DNA from: Nitrosopumilus zosterae
Lineage (GTDB): Archaea > Thermoproteota > Nitrososphaeria > Nitrososphaerales > Nitrosopumilaceae
DNA length: 64,000 bases
NCBI RefSeq assembly: GCF_025998175.1
Contig: NZ_AP026695.1
Coordinates: forward strand, 1,711,053 to 1,775,052
Direction of reading: 5' to 3'
Part shown: positions 17,553-26,948 of the stretch, piece by piece
Layout of the letters: each line of letters starts with the position of its first letter
How positions within the stretch are numbered: the stretch's first letter is position 1
Program-made: the position numbers and the translations under genes
The notes under the pieces: model-generated
Seen by the model: the letters and a program-made list of their open reading frames with translations, nothing else
Database searches by the model: none
Told to the model about the DNA's origin: nothing

Positions 17553-18353
17553 TTAATGTCTAAAGGTATTGATCTTAAACATGTTAAATTTTGTAATAAT
17601 GATAGATACTGTCATTAATGAGAATGTTAAAGAGAACATAATTAGTAGATCAAATTCTGGAAGTGATTTGTCAGGAGACACTAAATCACCCCATTGACTT
17701 GGACTAGAAAAAGAAGTTTGATTTTTTATTTCATAGGGCCATGAATAATGATTTTGGGAATCTCCATCATATACAGAAACATAAAAACCGTAATTGTCTG
17801 AACGTCCCAACACATCTAATGGAATTCTAAATTCATAGCTTGTATGTGGGACTTTGCTATATCTGTCATATTTATCAGATGCAGTGCCCTTTGCAACAAA
17901 ATTTTTGTCATTGGAAATTATATCAAAACTATCATCAATTGAAGAATTATTTCCTCTGTAGGTGAATGAATTTTTTGTATCTAGTGTTGTGGAAAAACAA
18001 TAATCATCAGATTGTGGAATTATGGTTTTATCATTTTTAGTGTCAAAACAAATCATTGCATTATCAGATCCTTTATCGATATTTGTATCACTTGCAAAAT
18101 TAATATGAACATAAATAAAATTATCTTGATGACCTGTTCTCAAGTGAATTTCATTTCCATCGTCAAATACAAATCTGTTATAGCTAGATTGTTTCCATTC
18201 ATACGCATGAGTCCATTTTCCATCAAAGATTACTTGATCTAAATCAGACGAGATAGAAATCAGGATAGGATCTTCAGCATGTACGCTCTCAAAAAAAATA
18301 GGAAAAAACAAAATTATGAATAAGATATTAAGAATTTTTAATTTATTTTTCAT
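17553..18353 (-). CDS. Secreted, C-terminally anchored CBM9/DOMON-like protein
   Basis: A signal peptide (residues 1-26, ending SVHA) precedes a beta-rich domain. The pattern VIFDGKWTHAYEW, then FIYVHINF, then a region ending YEFRIPLDVLGRSDNYGFYV resembles the carbohydrate-binding family 9 / DOMON-like sandwich. A C-terminal helix near residues 233-255 (LLIMFSLTFSLMTVSIIIT) should hold it in the membrane with the domain outside. Sugar or haem binding is possible by family but not shown. Confidence 0.75.
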   Translation of the reverse strand: MKNKLKILNILFIILFFPIFFESVHAEDPILISISSDLDQVIFDGKWTHAYEWKQSSYNRFVFDDGNEIHLRTGHQDNFIYVHINFASDTNIDKGSDNAMICFDTKNDKTIIPQSDDYCFSTTLDTKNSFTYRGNNSSIDDSFDIISNDKNFVAKGTASDKYDRYSKVPHTSYEFRIPLDVLGRSDNYGFYVSVYDGDSQNHYSWPYEIKNQTSFSSPSQWGDLVSPDKSLPEFDLLIMFSLTFSLMTVSIIITKFNMFKINTFRH

Positions 18354-18396
18354 TGGATTTGTTTATTTATTCACCTATAGAAAAATTTATTTCAGT

Positions 18397-18405
18397 CTTT
18401 TTATA
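18397..18405 (+). promoter_or_regulatory. TATA box of the 66-residue membrane protein gene
   Basis: The run ttttatac lies about 26 bp upstream of the ATG at 18427, the spacing at which archaeal transcription starts at or next to the start codon. No Shine-Dalgarno is visible, so a leaderless transcript is likely. Confidence 0.5.
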
Positions 18406-18426
18406 CTAGATGTAGATTAAAAAATT

Positions 18427-18627
18427 ATGAATAAAGTAATAATTATCGGAATTATTGTAGCAATTATTGGGATTGGTGCATTATCAGTTTTAGGCATTAG
18501 TTCAGATAGCAATAATAAAGAATCAATGGATGAATTTGGCAATGAAGTTTCCAGCGACGATGTTAAAACTGAGCCTAAACAATTTACAATAGGATTAGAG
18601 GAATCTGTAGGAGTTTCAGGAGGATAG
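18427..18627 (+). CDS. Small single-span membrane protein
   Basis: The 66-residue protein has one N-terminal membrane helix (VIIIGIIVAIIGIGALSVLG, residues 4-23) and a short acidic tail. A good TATA box sits in front of it and the reading frame looks protein-like, whereas the overlapping minus-strand frame does not. No family is recognised. Confidence 0.65.
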   Translation: MNKVIIIGIIVAIIGIGALSVLGISSDSNNKESMDEFGNEVSSDDVKTEPKQFTIGLEESVGVSGG

Positions 18628-18712
18628 TTATTTCCAAAATGATCCATTTTGGAGCTAATATTCAGAAAAATTTACCAGAATGCCTATAAGTTAATTTATC
18701 TACAAGATTTCA

Positions 18713-19381
18713 ATGAAAAACGCAACAGGCATTGGTATGTTAGCCGCAATCACATTTGCAGTCGGAATGGTTGGATTAAACTTTTCAGATGGTACATTTG
18801 ATTTGCAAAGTAATACCGCATCTTCATATTCAGAAGGTTCAAGTATACTAGGACATATCGAAGTCATACACACTGATAGTGAAGGAAATATTCTTTCTTA
18901 TCAACAAACAGATAATGCAATTGTAAATGATGGACGAAACTGTACTGCAATGTTGCTATTTGGAGCAAACAGTGGCTGTACTGCTGCAACCGCAGCTAGT
19001 TTAGGCAAATACACAGTTATTGGTATCAGTAACGGTTCAGCATTAGCAGATACAACTGCAAACACAGTGCTTCCAGCTGAAATCACGGTTGGCGATGGAT
19101 TAAATGCAGTAGCAGGTACTTTGGGTACATTCACAAATTCAACTGGCGACTCTGATCCTGCAGTACAAAGAATTTCAAATCAATTCACGTATGATTCAGG
19201 AGCATCCCAAACTGGAAACCAAATTAATGCAGCAGGCTTGTTTAATCAAACAGCCACTGGTGCAGACAGAGGAGTATTCGCATTGAAGAACTTCCCATCA
19301 ACAGTAACCATGAATCCAGGTGATCAGTTAACTGTTAACTGGGATATCACAATTGATGGTTCAGACGCAGTAGGACCTTAG
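18713..19381 (+). CDS. Secreted beta-rich protein of unknown function
   Basis: The 222-residue protein begins with a signal or anchor helix (GIGMLAAITFAVGMVGL). The rest is Gly/Thr/Asn-rich and beta-prone, with YTVIGISNGSA near residue 100 and a C-terminal QLTVNWDITIDG. This arrangement recalls virus or tail-type structural proteins and secreted thaumarchaeal proteins, but I cannot assign a family. A cysteine pair (residues 77 and 89) may form a disulfide. A TATA-like ctataagtt lies about 30 bp upstream. Confidence 0.75.
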   Translation: MKNATGIGMLAAITFAVGMVGLNFSDGTFDLQSNTASSYSEGSSILGHIEVIHTDSEGNILSYQQTDNAIVNDGRNCTAMLLFGANSGCTAATAASLGKYTVIGISNGSALADTTANTVLPAEITVGDGLNAVAGTLGTFTNSTGDSDPAVQRISNQFTYDSGASQTGNQINAAGLFNQTATGADRGVFALKNFPSTVTMNPGDQLTVNWDITIDGSDAVGP

Positions 19382-19392
19382 ACATCTAAATC

Positions 19393-19420
19393 TGTTTTTA
19401 TTTTTCTTTATTTTTTCTTT
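19393..19420 (+). terminator. T-rich terminator after the secreted-protein gene
   Basis: Several T runs follow the stop at 19381, as in archaeal intrinsic termination. The tract overlaps the end of the convergent cbiF gene, where it codes the C-terminal lysines. Confidence 0.4.
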
Positions 19421-20166
19421 CTATAGCCATGGCTAAAGTTTTTGTCATACAGTTTTGAATATTCGTATGATTCAGGATCAATTACATCACTAATAATCAC
19501 AATTGCGGTTCGAGTAATTTTTTCATCTTTGACTTTTTTTGCAATATCTTCCAGAGTTCCCTTGACAATCTTTTGATCTTCCCAGCTTGCTCTGTACACT
19601 ACTGCAACGGGTGTAGTTTTTTTGTATCCGCCTTCAATTGCTTCTTTAACTAATTTAGAAAGTAGATGGACACTAAGATAAAAGATCAACGTAGCTTTGT
19701 GTTTTGCAAGTTCAGAGATGCTTTCGCGTTTGGGTACTTTGGTTCGAGATTCTGCCCTGGTAACTATGATTGTCTGAGTTACACCGGGAAGTGTCAATTG
19801 AGTTCCAAGTGCTGCAGCTGAGGCTAAAAATGCAGTTACGCCTGGAACAACTACAGAGTTTATTCCGTTTTTCTCAAGATTGTCAATCTGTTCCTTTATC
19901 GCACCATAAATTGAAGGATCACCATCATGCAATCTGACAACAAGTTTGCCTTTTTTTGCATTCTTGTACAGCAAGTCAAAAATTTCCTCTCTCACCAGTT
20001 TTGCAGCATCAAAAAGATTTCCCTTTTTGCAAAGATTCAAGATAGGTTCAGGAATTAAAGAGCCAGAATAAACTACGACGTCTGCTTTTTGAATCAGTTT
20101 TTTTGCCTTTATTGTGATTAGTTCAGGATCACCGGGACCACAGCCTACAAAGAATACATCAGACAC
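19408..20166 (-). CDS. cbiF: Cobalt-precorrin-4 (C11) methyltransferase
   Basis: The 252-residue protein is an SAM-dependent tetrapyrrole methylase of the CbiF/CobM type: FVGCGPGDPELITIKA at the N-terminus, the CbiF-typical VVYSGSL near residue 33, VRLHDGDPSIYGA near 97 and VVPGVTAFLASAA near 125. It methylates C11 of the corrin ring precursor in the cytoplasm. It starts with GTG and overlaps the end of cbiL by 8 bp. With cbiT and cbiL it forms a three-gene corrinoid cluster; cbiE is at 61465. Confidence 0.93.
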   Translation of the reverse strand: MSDVFFVGCGPGDPELITIKAKKLIQKADVVVYSGSLIPEPILNLCKKGNLFDAAKLVREEIFDLLYKNAKKGKLVVRLHDGDPSIYGAIKEQIDNLEKNGINSVVVPGVTAFLASAAALGTQLTLPGVTQTIIVTRAESRTKVPKRESISELAKHKATLIFYLSVHLLSKLVKEAIEGGYKKTTPVAVVYRASWEDQKIVKGTLEDIAKKVKDEKITRTAIVIISDVIDPESYEYSKLYDKNFSHGYRKKK

Positions 20167-20881
20167 GCTTTACCACCAAGATTGAGAAATATTTTGTAGT
20201 TAATGTATCATCATTTACTTCACCCAATGTAAGTTTCCGAATAATTTCATGGTCTGTTCCAAGATCTTGCCCTATTGCAAAGATAGAGTCATCGGGAAAT
20301 CCAGATTCCTTTAGAACTTGAATCACCTGATCAAAGTACCTTCCGTCTTTTAAAAATACCATAGTCTCAGAATTCTTTGCAATTTCTTTTACACTTGACA
20401 GATCATAGCATGATGGAATTATTGCAACTTTTTCTGCACCTTCAGCAATACTTACACCTACCTTTGATGCAAATGTAAACATGGAAACAATTCCAGGAAT
20501 CACACTAATCTCCATGTCGGGATAATTTTCTTTGAGATCCTTGTGCATGTATATCCAAGTGCTGTACAAATATGGATCACCTACTGTAAGATATACCACA
20601 TTTTTTCCTGACAAAACAGTTTCAGCCATTATCTTTGCATTTTTTTTCCATGTCTGCTCCAGAATATCCTTGTCTTTAGTCATTGGAAAGATTAGTTTTA
20701 CAATTTGTTGATTTTTTGATTTATCAATTAATGATGAAACAACTGACAACGCAATGCTGGGTCTGTCCTCTTTAGAAGCTGGACACATGATGATGTCTGC
20801 ATTATTTATTGCATTTACTGCCTTGACTGTAAGTAATTCTGGATCCCCAGGACCAACACCAATTCCAATTAATCCAGGCAT
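20159..20881 (-). CDS. cbiL: Cobalt-factor II / precorrin-2 C20-methyltransferase
   Basis: The protein has the methylase signature GIGVGPGDPELLTVKA, followed by a CPASKEDRPS segment typical of CbiL/CobI, VVYLTVGDPYLYSTW near residue 95 and ISVIPGIVSMF. It transfers methyl from SAM to C20 early in the anaerobic-type cobalamin route. ATG at 20881 is preferred because homologues start just before the GxGPGDP motif; an in-frame GTG at 20893 preceded by GGGAG is the alternative. It lies between cbiT and cbiF on the same strand. Confidence 0.92.
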   Translation of the reverse strand: MPGLIGIGVGPGDPELLTVKAVNAINNADIIMCPASKEDRPSIALSVVSSLIDKSKNQQIVKLIFPMTKDKDILEQTWKKNAKIMAETVLSGKNVVYLTVGDPYLYSTWIYMHKDLKENYPDMEISVIPGIVSMFTFASKVGVSIAEGAEKVAIIPSCYDLSSVKEIAKNSETMVFLKDGRYFDQVIQVLKESGFPDDSIFAIGQDLGTDHEIIRKLTLGEVNDDTLTTKYFSILVVKRV

Positions 20882-20917
20882 GAAAAGAATCACTTTTCTC
20901 CCAATTAAAAATCTAGA

Positions 20918-21514
20918 TTACACTCTAGTAGCAGAAATTATGGTGACAGGATTTCTTGCAAGCATCATAGTTCCGGTACTAGTCTTTCGACTCTTGGATA
21001 TGGTTACTTGGGTGATATCAATTGACTCAAACTGTAATTTATCTAATATTTGCAGTACGGAATAGAGTGTCTCAATTAGAATAATACCAATTACAATTCT
21101 GCCGCCTGATTTTAGCTTGTTCTCAGAAAGTTCAACTATATCTCTGGTATCGCCTCCAGTACCTCCGATAAATATTACATCAGCCTCTTCAAGATCTTTT
21201 ATCTTTTCTTTGGCATCTCCAAATATTACTGAAATATTTGATAATCCAAATTTTTTCATATTTTTTTTTGTTAGTTCTATTGCATTCTCATCATGATCAA
21301 TTGCTAATACCTTGCCTGTTGATTCTATTTGAAAGCCAGCTTCAACAGATATAGAACCGCTTCCGCATCCAATATCATAAATTGTTTGGCCTGGTTTTAA
21401 TCTAGCTTTGCTGATTTGTATAGTTCTTACTTCTTCTTTTGTGATTGGAACATTTTCTGTTCTCTCAAAATATTCATCAGGAATTCCAGGCGTTTTGTAA
21501 TTCCACATATACAA
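20918..21514 (-). CDS. cbiT: Cobalt-precorrin-6B (C15) methyltransferase, decarboxylating
   Basis: The 198-residue Rossmann methyltransferase opens with TPGIPDEYFERTENVPITKE, typical of CbiT, followed by the SAM-binding DIGCGSGSISVEAG near residue 46 and VIFIGGTGGD near 110. CbiT methylates C15 and removes the C12 acetate carboxyl. The gene is first of the cbiT-cbiL-cbiF cluster, 25-37 bp before cbiL depending on its start. Confidence 0.92.
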   Translation of the reverse strand: MYMWNYKTPGIPDEYFERTENVPITKEEVRTIQISKARLKPGQTIYDIGCGSGSISVEAGFQIESTGKVLAIDHDENAIELTKKNMKKFGLSNISVIFGDAKEKIKDLEEADVIFIGGTGGDTRDIVELSENKLKSGGRIVIGIILIETLYSVLQILDKLQFESIDITQVTISKSRKTSTGTMMLARNPVTIISATRV

Positions 21515-21527
21515 TCTTCATTTGTTT

Positions 21528-22004
21528 TTAGATGTTAATTCCACTTGAAACACTTCCTGCGTGGACTAGCGTATATGTTACAATCCATGTAAACAAGTAC
21601 AAGAAAACATAACTGCCAATTGCTTGTGTGACAATTTTCTTTCTATCTGAAGAAGGTAATTGCATTTTCATTCCCTTTGCAACTATAATTGTTCCAAAAA
21701 ACACCATAATCATAAACGCAATTGATGCCCATCTTCTGTCTTCACCTTCTATATCTTCAAAGATAAAAGTTGCAGCAGTTCCTGCTATTACTGCCAATGC
21801 AACACGCATCCAAAATAATTTGTTTAGTTTTCTATCTTTCTCGCTTTTCTCAGCTACACTGACTGGTGGTTCAGATGATGGATTCTCCGAAGTAGGTTCA
21901 GATTTCTCCGTTTCAGGAATATCAACTGGATTTTCACTAGATTCTTTTTTAGAATCTTCAGGTCCTGAAGTAGGTTCAGATTTTTTCTTTTTGAATTTTG
22001 CCAA
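21528..22004 (-). CDS. Hypothetical membrane protein with Ser/Pro/Glu-rich N-terminus
   Basis: The first 60 residues are low-complexity, rich in Ser, Pro, Glu and Lys, with SEPTS repeated. Three hydrophobic helices follow (about residues 65-82, 92-110 and 128-148). The gene lies 13 bp upstream of cbiT on the same strand and is probably co-transcribed with the corrinoid genes. No family is recognised. Confidence 0.7.
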   Translation of the reverse strand: MAKFKKKKSEPTSGPEDSKKESSENPVDIPETEKSEPTSENPSSEPPVSVAEKSEKDRKLNKLFWMRVALAVIAGTAATFIFEDIEGEDRRWASIAFMIMVFFGTIIVAKGMKMQLPSSDRKKIVTQAIGSYVFLYLFTWIVTYTLVHAGSVSSGINI

Positions 22005-22103
22005 AGTAAATTTCTAGCGTGACTCAGGCAAACCATGTTTAATATCTTTGGTCAAAGGAATAGTATAGCAAGGGTATAATTTTAGATATAAAACACAATA
22101 ACC

Positions 22104-24050
22104 ATGACATTATCGGGCATAGAACTACGGTATTTAGTAAATCAGATTTCAGAACAAGTTCAGGATTATTACATTAGCAACATTTACGGAATTACAAAGG
22201 ACAGCATTCTCTTCAAGCTTCATCATACTGAAAAAAGTGATCTGTTCATGATGATTTCAACTTCAGGAGTGTGGCTGACCAAAGTAAAAATCGATCAAAT
22301 GGAACCAAATAGATTGCTCAAAAGACTACGAAGTGATCTACTTCGATTGAAATTAAAAAAAATAGAACAAATAGGTGCAGAAAGAATTGCATATTTTACA
22401 TTTGAAGGATTTGGAAAAGAATTTGTTCTAGTAGGGGAATTTTTTGGAGATGGAAATATTTTGCTCTGCAACAATGATATGAAGATTTTAGCATTGCAGC
22501 ATTCAATAGAAGTCAGACATAGAAAACTTAGTGTAGGATTAGATTATGTACAACCACCTACTAGTGGAACAGATATTTTTAACATATCCGAATCAGACTT
22601 TGAAGATCTTAAAACCACTGATTTAGTTTGTGCAAAATGGTTTGGTAGAACCTTGGGTTTACCAAAAAAATATGTTGAAGGAATTTTTGAGATTTCAAAT
22701 GTTGATGGTAAAAAAATCGGTAATTTGTTAACTGCTGAAGAGACAAAGAGAATTTTTGATACAACAAAAAAAATTGTTTCAGATATTGTATCAGGAAATC
22801 ATGATCCAATTATTGTTAGAAATGGAAAAGCTGAAGTCCTTCCAGTAAGATTAGGAAAAATGGAAGGCGAAGTAATTAAGGCAAATAGCTTCATAGAAGG
22901 ATTAGATACTGTTTTTACTGAAAACATTGTTGAGAAAGGAAAATCAATTCAGTCAAGCGGATCTGATAAAAAAATAAAAGAACTGGAAACTCAGATTTCA
23001 GAGCAAGAAAAAGCAATCGAGACAGTAAAAGAAAGATCAAAAAACATTACAAATGTAGCAAATTCCCTTTTTGAAATGGTCTCACATGGAATTGTATCAA
23101 TTGAAGACAATTCTGCTCATAAGATTTTAGCTAATAATAATGCAAAATTAATTACTGAAAAAGGGATTCCATTAATTGTAATTCAGGATGAAAAAATAAA
23201 GATCAACACCAAAGCTCCTCTTCAATCTATTGCATCCGTACTATTTAATGAAGCCAAAAAACAATCAGGTGCAATCAAATCAATCCAGGAAATCAAAGAA
23301 CGAACAATGAAAAAATTGGAAAAATTACAAAACAAAACAGAATCTGAAAAAGACATCACTGTGATTTCAGAAATTAGGAAAAAAAATTGGTATGAAAGGT
23401 ATAGGTGGTTCTTTACATCTGATGATTTACTTGCTATTGGTGGAAGAGATGCAGCATCAAATTCTGCAGTAGTTAGAAAGCACTTGGTAAAAAATGACAA
23501 GATATTTCATGGGGATATTTTTGGTTCTCCATTCTTCATCCTTAAAGAAGCACAAAATGCTCCAGATAGAAGTATGAATGAAGTTGCTCATGCCACTGTA
23601 TGTTTCAGTCGTGCTTGGAAAGAAGGAATGTATGGTGTGAGTGCCTTTTGGGTAAATCCAGAACAAGTAAAAAAATCAGCCCCAAGCGGAGAGTTTCTTC
23701 CAAAAGGTTCCTTTACAATAGAAGGGCAAAGAAATTTTATCAAATCAGATACTCTCAAGTTAGCTGTAGGAATTATTCCTCAAGATGATGATTATGTGTT
23801 AACGTGTGGTCCCCCAGATCCAATCAAGAAAAAATCTATTTGTTACGCAATAATTGAACCACATGGATTAGAATTAGTGGATGTTGCAAAGAAAATTCGA
23901 ATAGAGTTTTTAAAAATGTATGAAGACATCGTGAAGAAAATCAATCTTGACGAGTTTGTTCGTGTCTTACCCTCCGGTAAAAGTCAGATAAAGGAAATTA
24001 GTATTGGAGATCTAGATATAGAAAAATTCACTGATTCTGAATTGGATTAG
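22104..24050 (+). CDS. rqcH: RqcH/NEMF/Tae2-family ribosome quality control factor
   Basis: The 648-residue protein has the family layout: an N-terminal FbpA/NFACT-N domain (MTLSGIELRYLVNQI, then DGNILLC near residue 118), helix-hairpin-helix region, a coiled coil near 290-330 and 390-420, and the NFACT-R domain with KNWYERYRWF, GGRDAASN and HATVCFSRAWK. Family members bind stalled 50S/60S subunits with peptidyl-tRNA and can direct C-terminal tail addition. Its 3' end overlaps the convergent phosphomevalonate dehydratase small-subunit gene by 23 bp. Confidence 0.92.
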   Translation: MTLSGIELRYLVNQISEQVQDYYISNIYGITKDSILFKLHHTEKSDLFMMISTSGVWLTKVKIDQMEPNRLLKRLRSDLLRLKLKKIEQIGAERIAYFTFEGFGKEFVLVGEFFGDGNILLCNNDMKILALQHSIEVRHRKLSVGLDYVQPPTSGTDIFNISESDFEDLKTTDLVCAKWFGRTLGLPKKYVEGIFEISNVDGKKIGNLLTAEETKRIFDTTKKIVSDIVSGNHDPIIVRNGKAEVLPVRLGKMEGEVIKANSFIEGLDTVFTENIVEKGKSIQSSGSDKKIKELETQISEQEKAIETVKERSKNITNVANSLFEMVSHGIVSIEDNSAHKILANNNAKLITEKGIPLIVIQDEKIKINTKAPLQSIASVLFNEAKKQSGAIKSIQEIKERTMKKLEKLQNKTESEKDITVISEIRKKNWYERYRWFFTSDDLLAIGGRDAASNSAVVRKHLVKNDKIFHGDIFGSPFFILKEAQNAPDRSMNEVAHATVCFSRAWKEGMYGVSAFWVNPEQVKKSAPSGEFLPKGSFTIEGQRNFIKSDTLKLAVGIIPQDDDYVLTCGPPDPIKKKSICYAIIEPHGLELVDVAKKIRIEFLKMYEDIVKKINLDEFVRVLPSGKSQIKEISIGDLDIEKFTDSELD

Positions 24051-24414
24051 AAGAATCAGTATCCAGAGATATTCTCATTCCATCTTTAATAGAGTCAAAT
24101 TCTTTATCTGAAATTGTTATTAATAGAATATTTGCCAGTGCACATCCAGTAGCTACTGTGAGATCTGCCTTTTTACAAATCATTGCAAGGGGTGCAGATT
24201 TGTTTGATTTTATTGAATAAATAGTATAGGCACCAACGCTACTGCCCACTCCCGATGGAAATACAAGAATTGCATCTTTAATTGATTTGCCAAACAAATC
24301 ATGGTTGTTATCACTAATTATTCCAGTCTTTTTGTCCACTGTTCCTAGGAAATTAATTGGATTTTCAGATTTTAAAACAGTCCCTTCTACTTTTCCCGCA
24401 ACTAGAACTTTCAT
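24028..24414 (-). CDS. Phosphomevalonate dehydratase small subunit (aconitase X swivel, DUF126)
   Basis: The 128-residue protein matches the aconitase-X small subunit: a swivelling beta domain with NFLGTVDKKTGIISD near residue 21 and the conserved FPSGVGSSVGAYTIYS near 52. With the large subunit it forms phosphomevalonate dehydratase, which makes trans-anhydromevalonate 5-phosphate in the archaeal mevalonate pathway toward isoprenoid lipids. It overlaps the large-subunit gene by 4 bp, so coupled translation is expected. Confidence 0.88.
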   Translation of the reverse strand: MKVLVAGKVEGTVLKSENPINFLGTVDKKTGIISDNNHDLFGKSIKDAILVFPSGVGSSVGAYTIYSIKSNKSAPLAMICKKADLTVATGCALANILLITISDKEFDSIKDGMRISLDTDSSNPIQNQ

Positions 24415-25565
24415 CTTGTTTCATCTTGAATTATTTGTGATAAGGATTTCAGATTTACATCTACACCGTTGGAGTTTTTAAGATAAAATGCACCCTTGAT
24501 ACTATTTGTCGTAACAGAATCAACATTATCTTTGTTAATCAACGGAGTCAAACATGTACAACAATCAGAGAGAATTTCGCATCCAGCACGTTCAAGTTCT
24601 GTTGTGTATCCAATTTTTCTTGCTTGCTCTTTTACGGTCCTCGGACAAAAAACCATACATCTCTTTTGAAAAGATCTTCCCTTTAGCATATTTGTAAGAT
24701 CAGAAATTTCATCCAATCCCAATTGAGGACTGCCAAGTGTAATCATGTCACCTTTTTCAGCAGTGTTTAGCTCATCATGTACATTTTGCATCTCTTTTTC
24801 ATCAAAATCTATTTTTTCACAATCAGAATCACCATCACTGAAAATGAATTTGGCACAAGTTCCTGATGTACCCATTCCACCACACATTGCTTTGCATTGT
24901 CTGTTATCCATTTCAGCGAGTCCTGAAATATTTACAGATGTATCTCCAACTTTTCCTGCAAAGAATCCTAGCATTCCATATGTCAGTTCGTTTGGATTTT
25001 TTATCTTCATGTTAATTGTAACATTTGGAGTGTCGTCTTTTCTTATTGAAGAATAAGGACTTTTTCCAACTAACGCACTAGCTAGTGCACTGAATGCACT
25101 TTCTTTGTTTGTTTTGAGATTATCATATGAATTTGCATGAATTGCTGCATTACTTTCTGCAAATGCAACTTGAGTCCCATCTTTTGGAATCTCAAAAATT
25201 TCATAAGGAATGCACGAGAAAGAAGGGATTACACCCATTGTCTCATATGATTTTCTAATTGATAGTTGCTTTAAGATAAAATTTTCGTCTAATCCATAGT
25301 TTATTACATTGTCAATATCAAATCCCATTGGATTAAGGGTAGTTTTTACGGTGACTCGTGCGTCTTTGCTAATACTTGACAGAAATTCTTCTCCGGCATC
25401 CCCAATTGTATTATAATTTACGCCTGAAAGGTGTGCCCATTCTATTGGAATTAATTTTTCTGCATCTGTCGCCTCTCCTGTTGCAATTAAAATTCTATAT
25501 GCCATCTGCATAATTTCCCCTTGCTCGCCTTTTAATGCAGATTCTTCTTCTCTAGTTAATTCCAA
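24411..25565 (-). CDS. Phosphomevalonate dehydratase large subunit (aconitase X catalytic)
   Basis: The 384-residue catalytic subunit begins MELTREEESALKGEQGE, typical of aconitase X. It contains IEWAHLSGVNYNTIGD near residue 41, the metal-cluster type GGMGTSGTCAKFIF segment near 229, and C-terminal cysteines in MVFCPRTVKEQARK and ILSDCCTC. These cysteines fit a [4Fe-4S] dehydratase. It sits directly upstream of its small subunit, in the classic archaeal pair. Confidence 0.9.
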   Translation of the reverse strand: MELTREEESALKGEQGEIMQMAYRILIATGEATDAEKLIPIEWAHLSGVNYNTIGDAGEEFLSSISKDARVTVKTTLNPMGFDIDNVINYGLDENFILKQLSIRKSYETMGVIPSFSCIPYEIFEIPKDGTQVAFAESNAAIHANSYDNLKTNKESAFSALASALVGKSPYSSIRKDDTPNVTINMKIKNPNELTYGMLGFFAGKVGDTSVNISGLAEMDNRQCKAMCGGMGTSGTCAKFIFSDGDSDCEKIDFDEKEMQNVHDELNTAEKGDMITLGSPQLGLDEISDLTNMLKGRSFQKRCMVFCPRTVKEQARKIGYTTELERAGCEILSDCCTCLTPLINKDNVDSVTTNSIKGAFYLKNSNGVDVNLKSLSQIIQDETR

Positions 25566-25618
25566 CGAGATAATTTGTTATTACAGTTATAATACTTGTA
25601 CGTAGATTTTCGTTGAAA

Positions 25619-26269
25619 ATGGAAAAAATTCTTCGTGGAATGACTGATACAATGAATTCTGTAAAGCCACCAAGAATTACAGCATTACAAGATCTTCATG
25701 ATGCAGAAACTGGTCCATTTAGCATTCTAATTGGAACAATACTTTCAGCTAGAACCAAAGACGAAGCTACAACAAAGGCTGTAAAAGCATTATTCTCAAA
25801 GTACAAAAATCCAAAAGAACTAGCAAAGGCGAAAATAAAGGACGTAGAGAAAATAATAAAATCAATTGGATTCTATCATGTAAAATCAAAAAGAATCATA
25901 GAAGTTGCAAAAATTATTGATAAAAAATACAAAGGAAAAGTTCCAGATAATCTAGATACTTTGGTGCAGCTGCCAGGAGTTGGAAGAAAGACTGCAAATT
26001 GTGTTCTAGTATATGCATTTGAAAAGCCCGCAATTCCAGTTGATATTCATGTTCATAGAATCTCAAACAGATTAGGATTGGTGGATACCAAAAATCCAGA
26101 GGAGACAGAGCAGGAACTAATGAAGAAAATTCAAAAAAAATATTGGATAGACATTAATGATACGTTTGTAATGTATGGTCAAAATATCTGTAAACCAATT
26201 TCTCCAATGTGTGATGTATGCAAGATTAAAAAAATGTGCAAGTATTACAAATCTAAGAACGTTTCTTAG
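25619..26269 (+). CDS. nth: Endonuclease III (DNA glycosylase/AP lyase)
   Basis: The protein has the helix-hairpin-helix LPGVGRKTANCVL carrying the catalytic lysine, the catalytic aspartate in VDIHVHRISNRLG, and a C-terminal [4Fe-4S] loop with cysteine spacing C-x6-C-x2-C-x5-C. It excises oxidised pyrimidines in base-excision repair. The ATG at 25619 is chosen over the TTG two codons upstream. Its end overlaps the convergent membrane-protein gene by 17 bp. Confidence 0.93.
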   Translation: MEKILRGMTDTMNSVKPPRITALQDLHDAETGPFSILIGTILSARTKDEATTKAVKALFSKYKNPKELAKAKIKDVEKIIKSIGFYHVKSKRIIEVAKIIDKKYKGKVPDNLDTLVQLPGVGRKTANCVLVYAFEKPAIPVDIHVHRISNRLGLVDTKNPEETEQELMKKIQKKYWIDINDTFVMYGQNICKPISPMCDVCKIKKMCKYYKSKNVS

Positions 26270-26918
26270 TTAGAAATAATATGCCAACTATTATCCCAAT
26301 TGCTGCTGCCATGTAAAAAGGCAACATTGCAAACGTATTCTTTGCAGGATCACCTGATAGAAATTCTATGATCATTACTCCAGAATTGATCGCTGGAGGA
26401 TCGGTTGAATCTTCCATTCCATAAACTGAATACGAGTCAATTACAAATGTACCAATATCCAGATTGGTAACTACAATTCTTGCGCCATTATTGACGGTCA
26501 ATCCTGCTGTATCAGTAAATGATACGATGGATTTTGCTTGTGGATACCAACCTCTATCTAGATCTTTATGGACAACAACGTATCCTTCTTTTGGAGTTTG
26601 AACCGCAACCCAAAACTTGTGATCAGGTTGTGAACCCATTCCGACTTCAATAAACTCATCAGGAGTCTCTTTATCATATAGTCTCAGAACAGCATTTCCA
26701 TTAGGATTTGCATAAAGTAGATTGTTATCAATTGTTACTTGCCAGCTAACAGCATGTACGTCATCAAGCATTATAACTGGTGCATCTCGCAGAATTGTGT
26801 TAAATTCACCTGCGGGAATCTCTATTGTATTTATGATTAATGACGGATTAGTTAACTCTTGAGCAAAAACAGGAGTGAAAAAAAATCCTAGAGATAGAAT
26901 AAGAAAAACATATTTCAC
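26253..26918 (-). CDS. Exported, C-terminally anchored protein of unknown function
   Basis: A clean signal peptide (residues 1-19, ending VFAQ) is followed by a beta-rich domain of about 170 residues and a C-terminal helix (FYMAAAIGIIVGILFL) with a basic KKRS tail. This gives an outside domain tethered to the membrane. There are no cysteines or catalytic motifs, and no family is recognised. It lies 30 bp beyond sat on the same strand and may be expressed with it. Confidence 0.75.
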   Translation of the reverse strand: MKYVFLILSLGFFFTPVFAQELTNPSLIINTIEIPAGEFNTILRDAPVIMLDDVHAVSWQVTIDNNLLYANPNGNAVLRLYDKETPDEFIEVGMGSQPDHKFWVAVQTPKEGYVVVHKDLDRGWYPQAKSIVSFTDTAGLTVNNGARIVVTNLDIGTFVIDSYSVYGMEDSTDPPAINSGVMIIEFLSGDPAKNTFAMLPFYMAAAIGIIVGILFLTKKRS

Positions 26919-26948
26919 AAGCTAGAACAAATTTGATTGAATAAAAAT

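Noticed and set aside
18417..18647. 76-codon minus-strand frame opposite the small membrane protein
   Set aside because: The plus frame has a TATA box at leaderless spacing and a clear membrane helix; the minus frame has neither.
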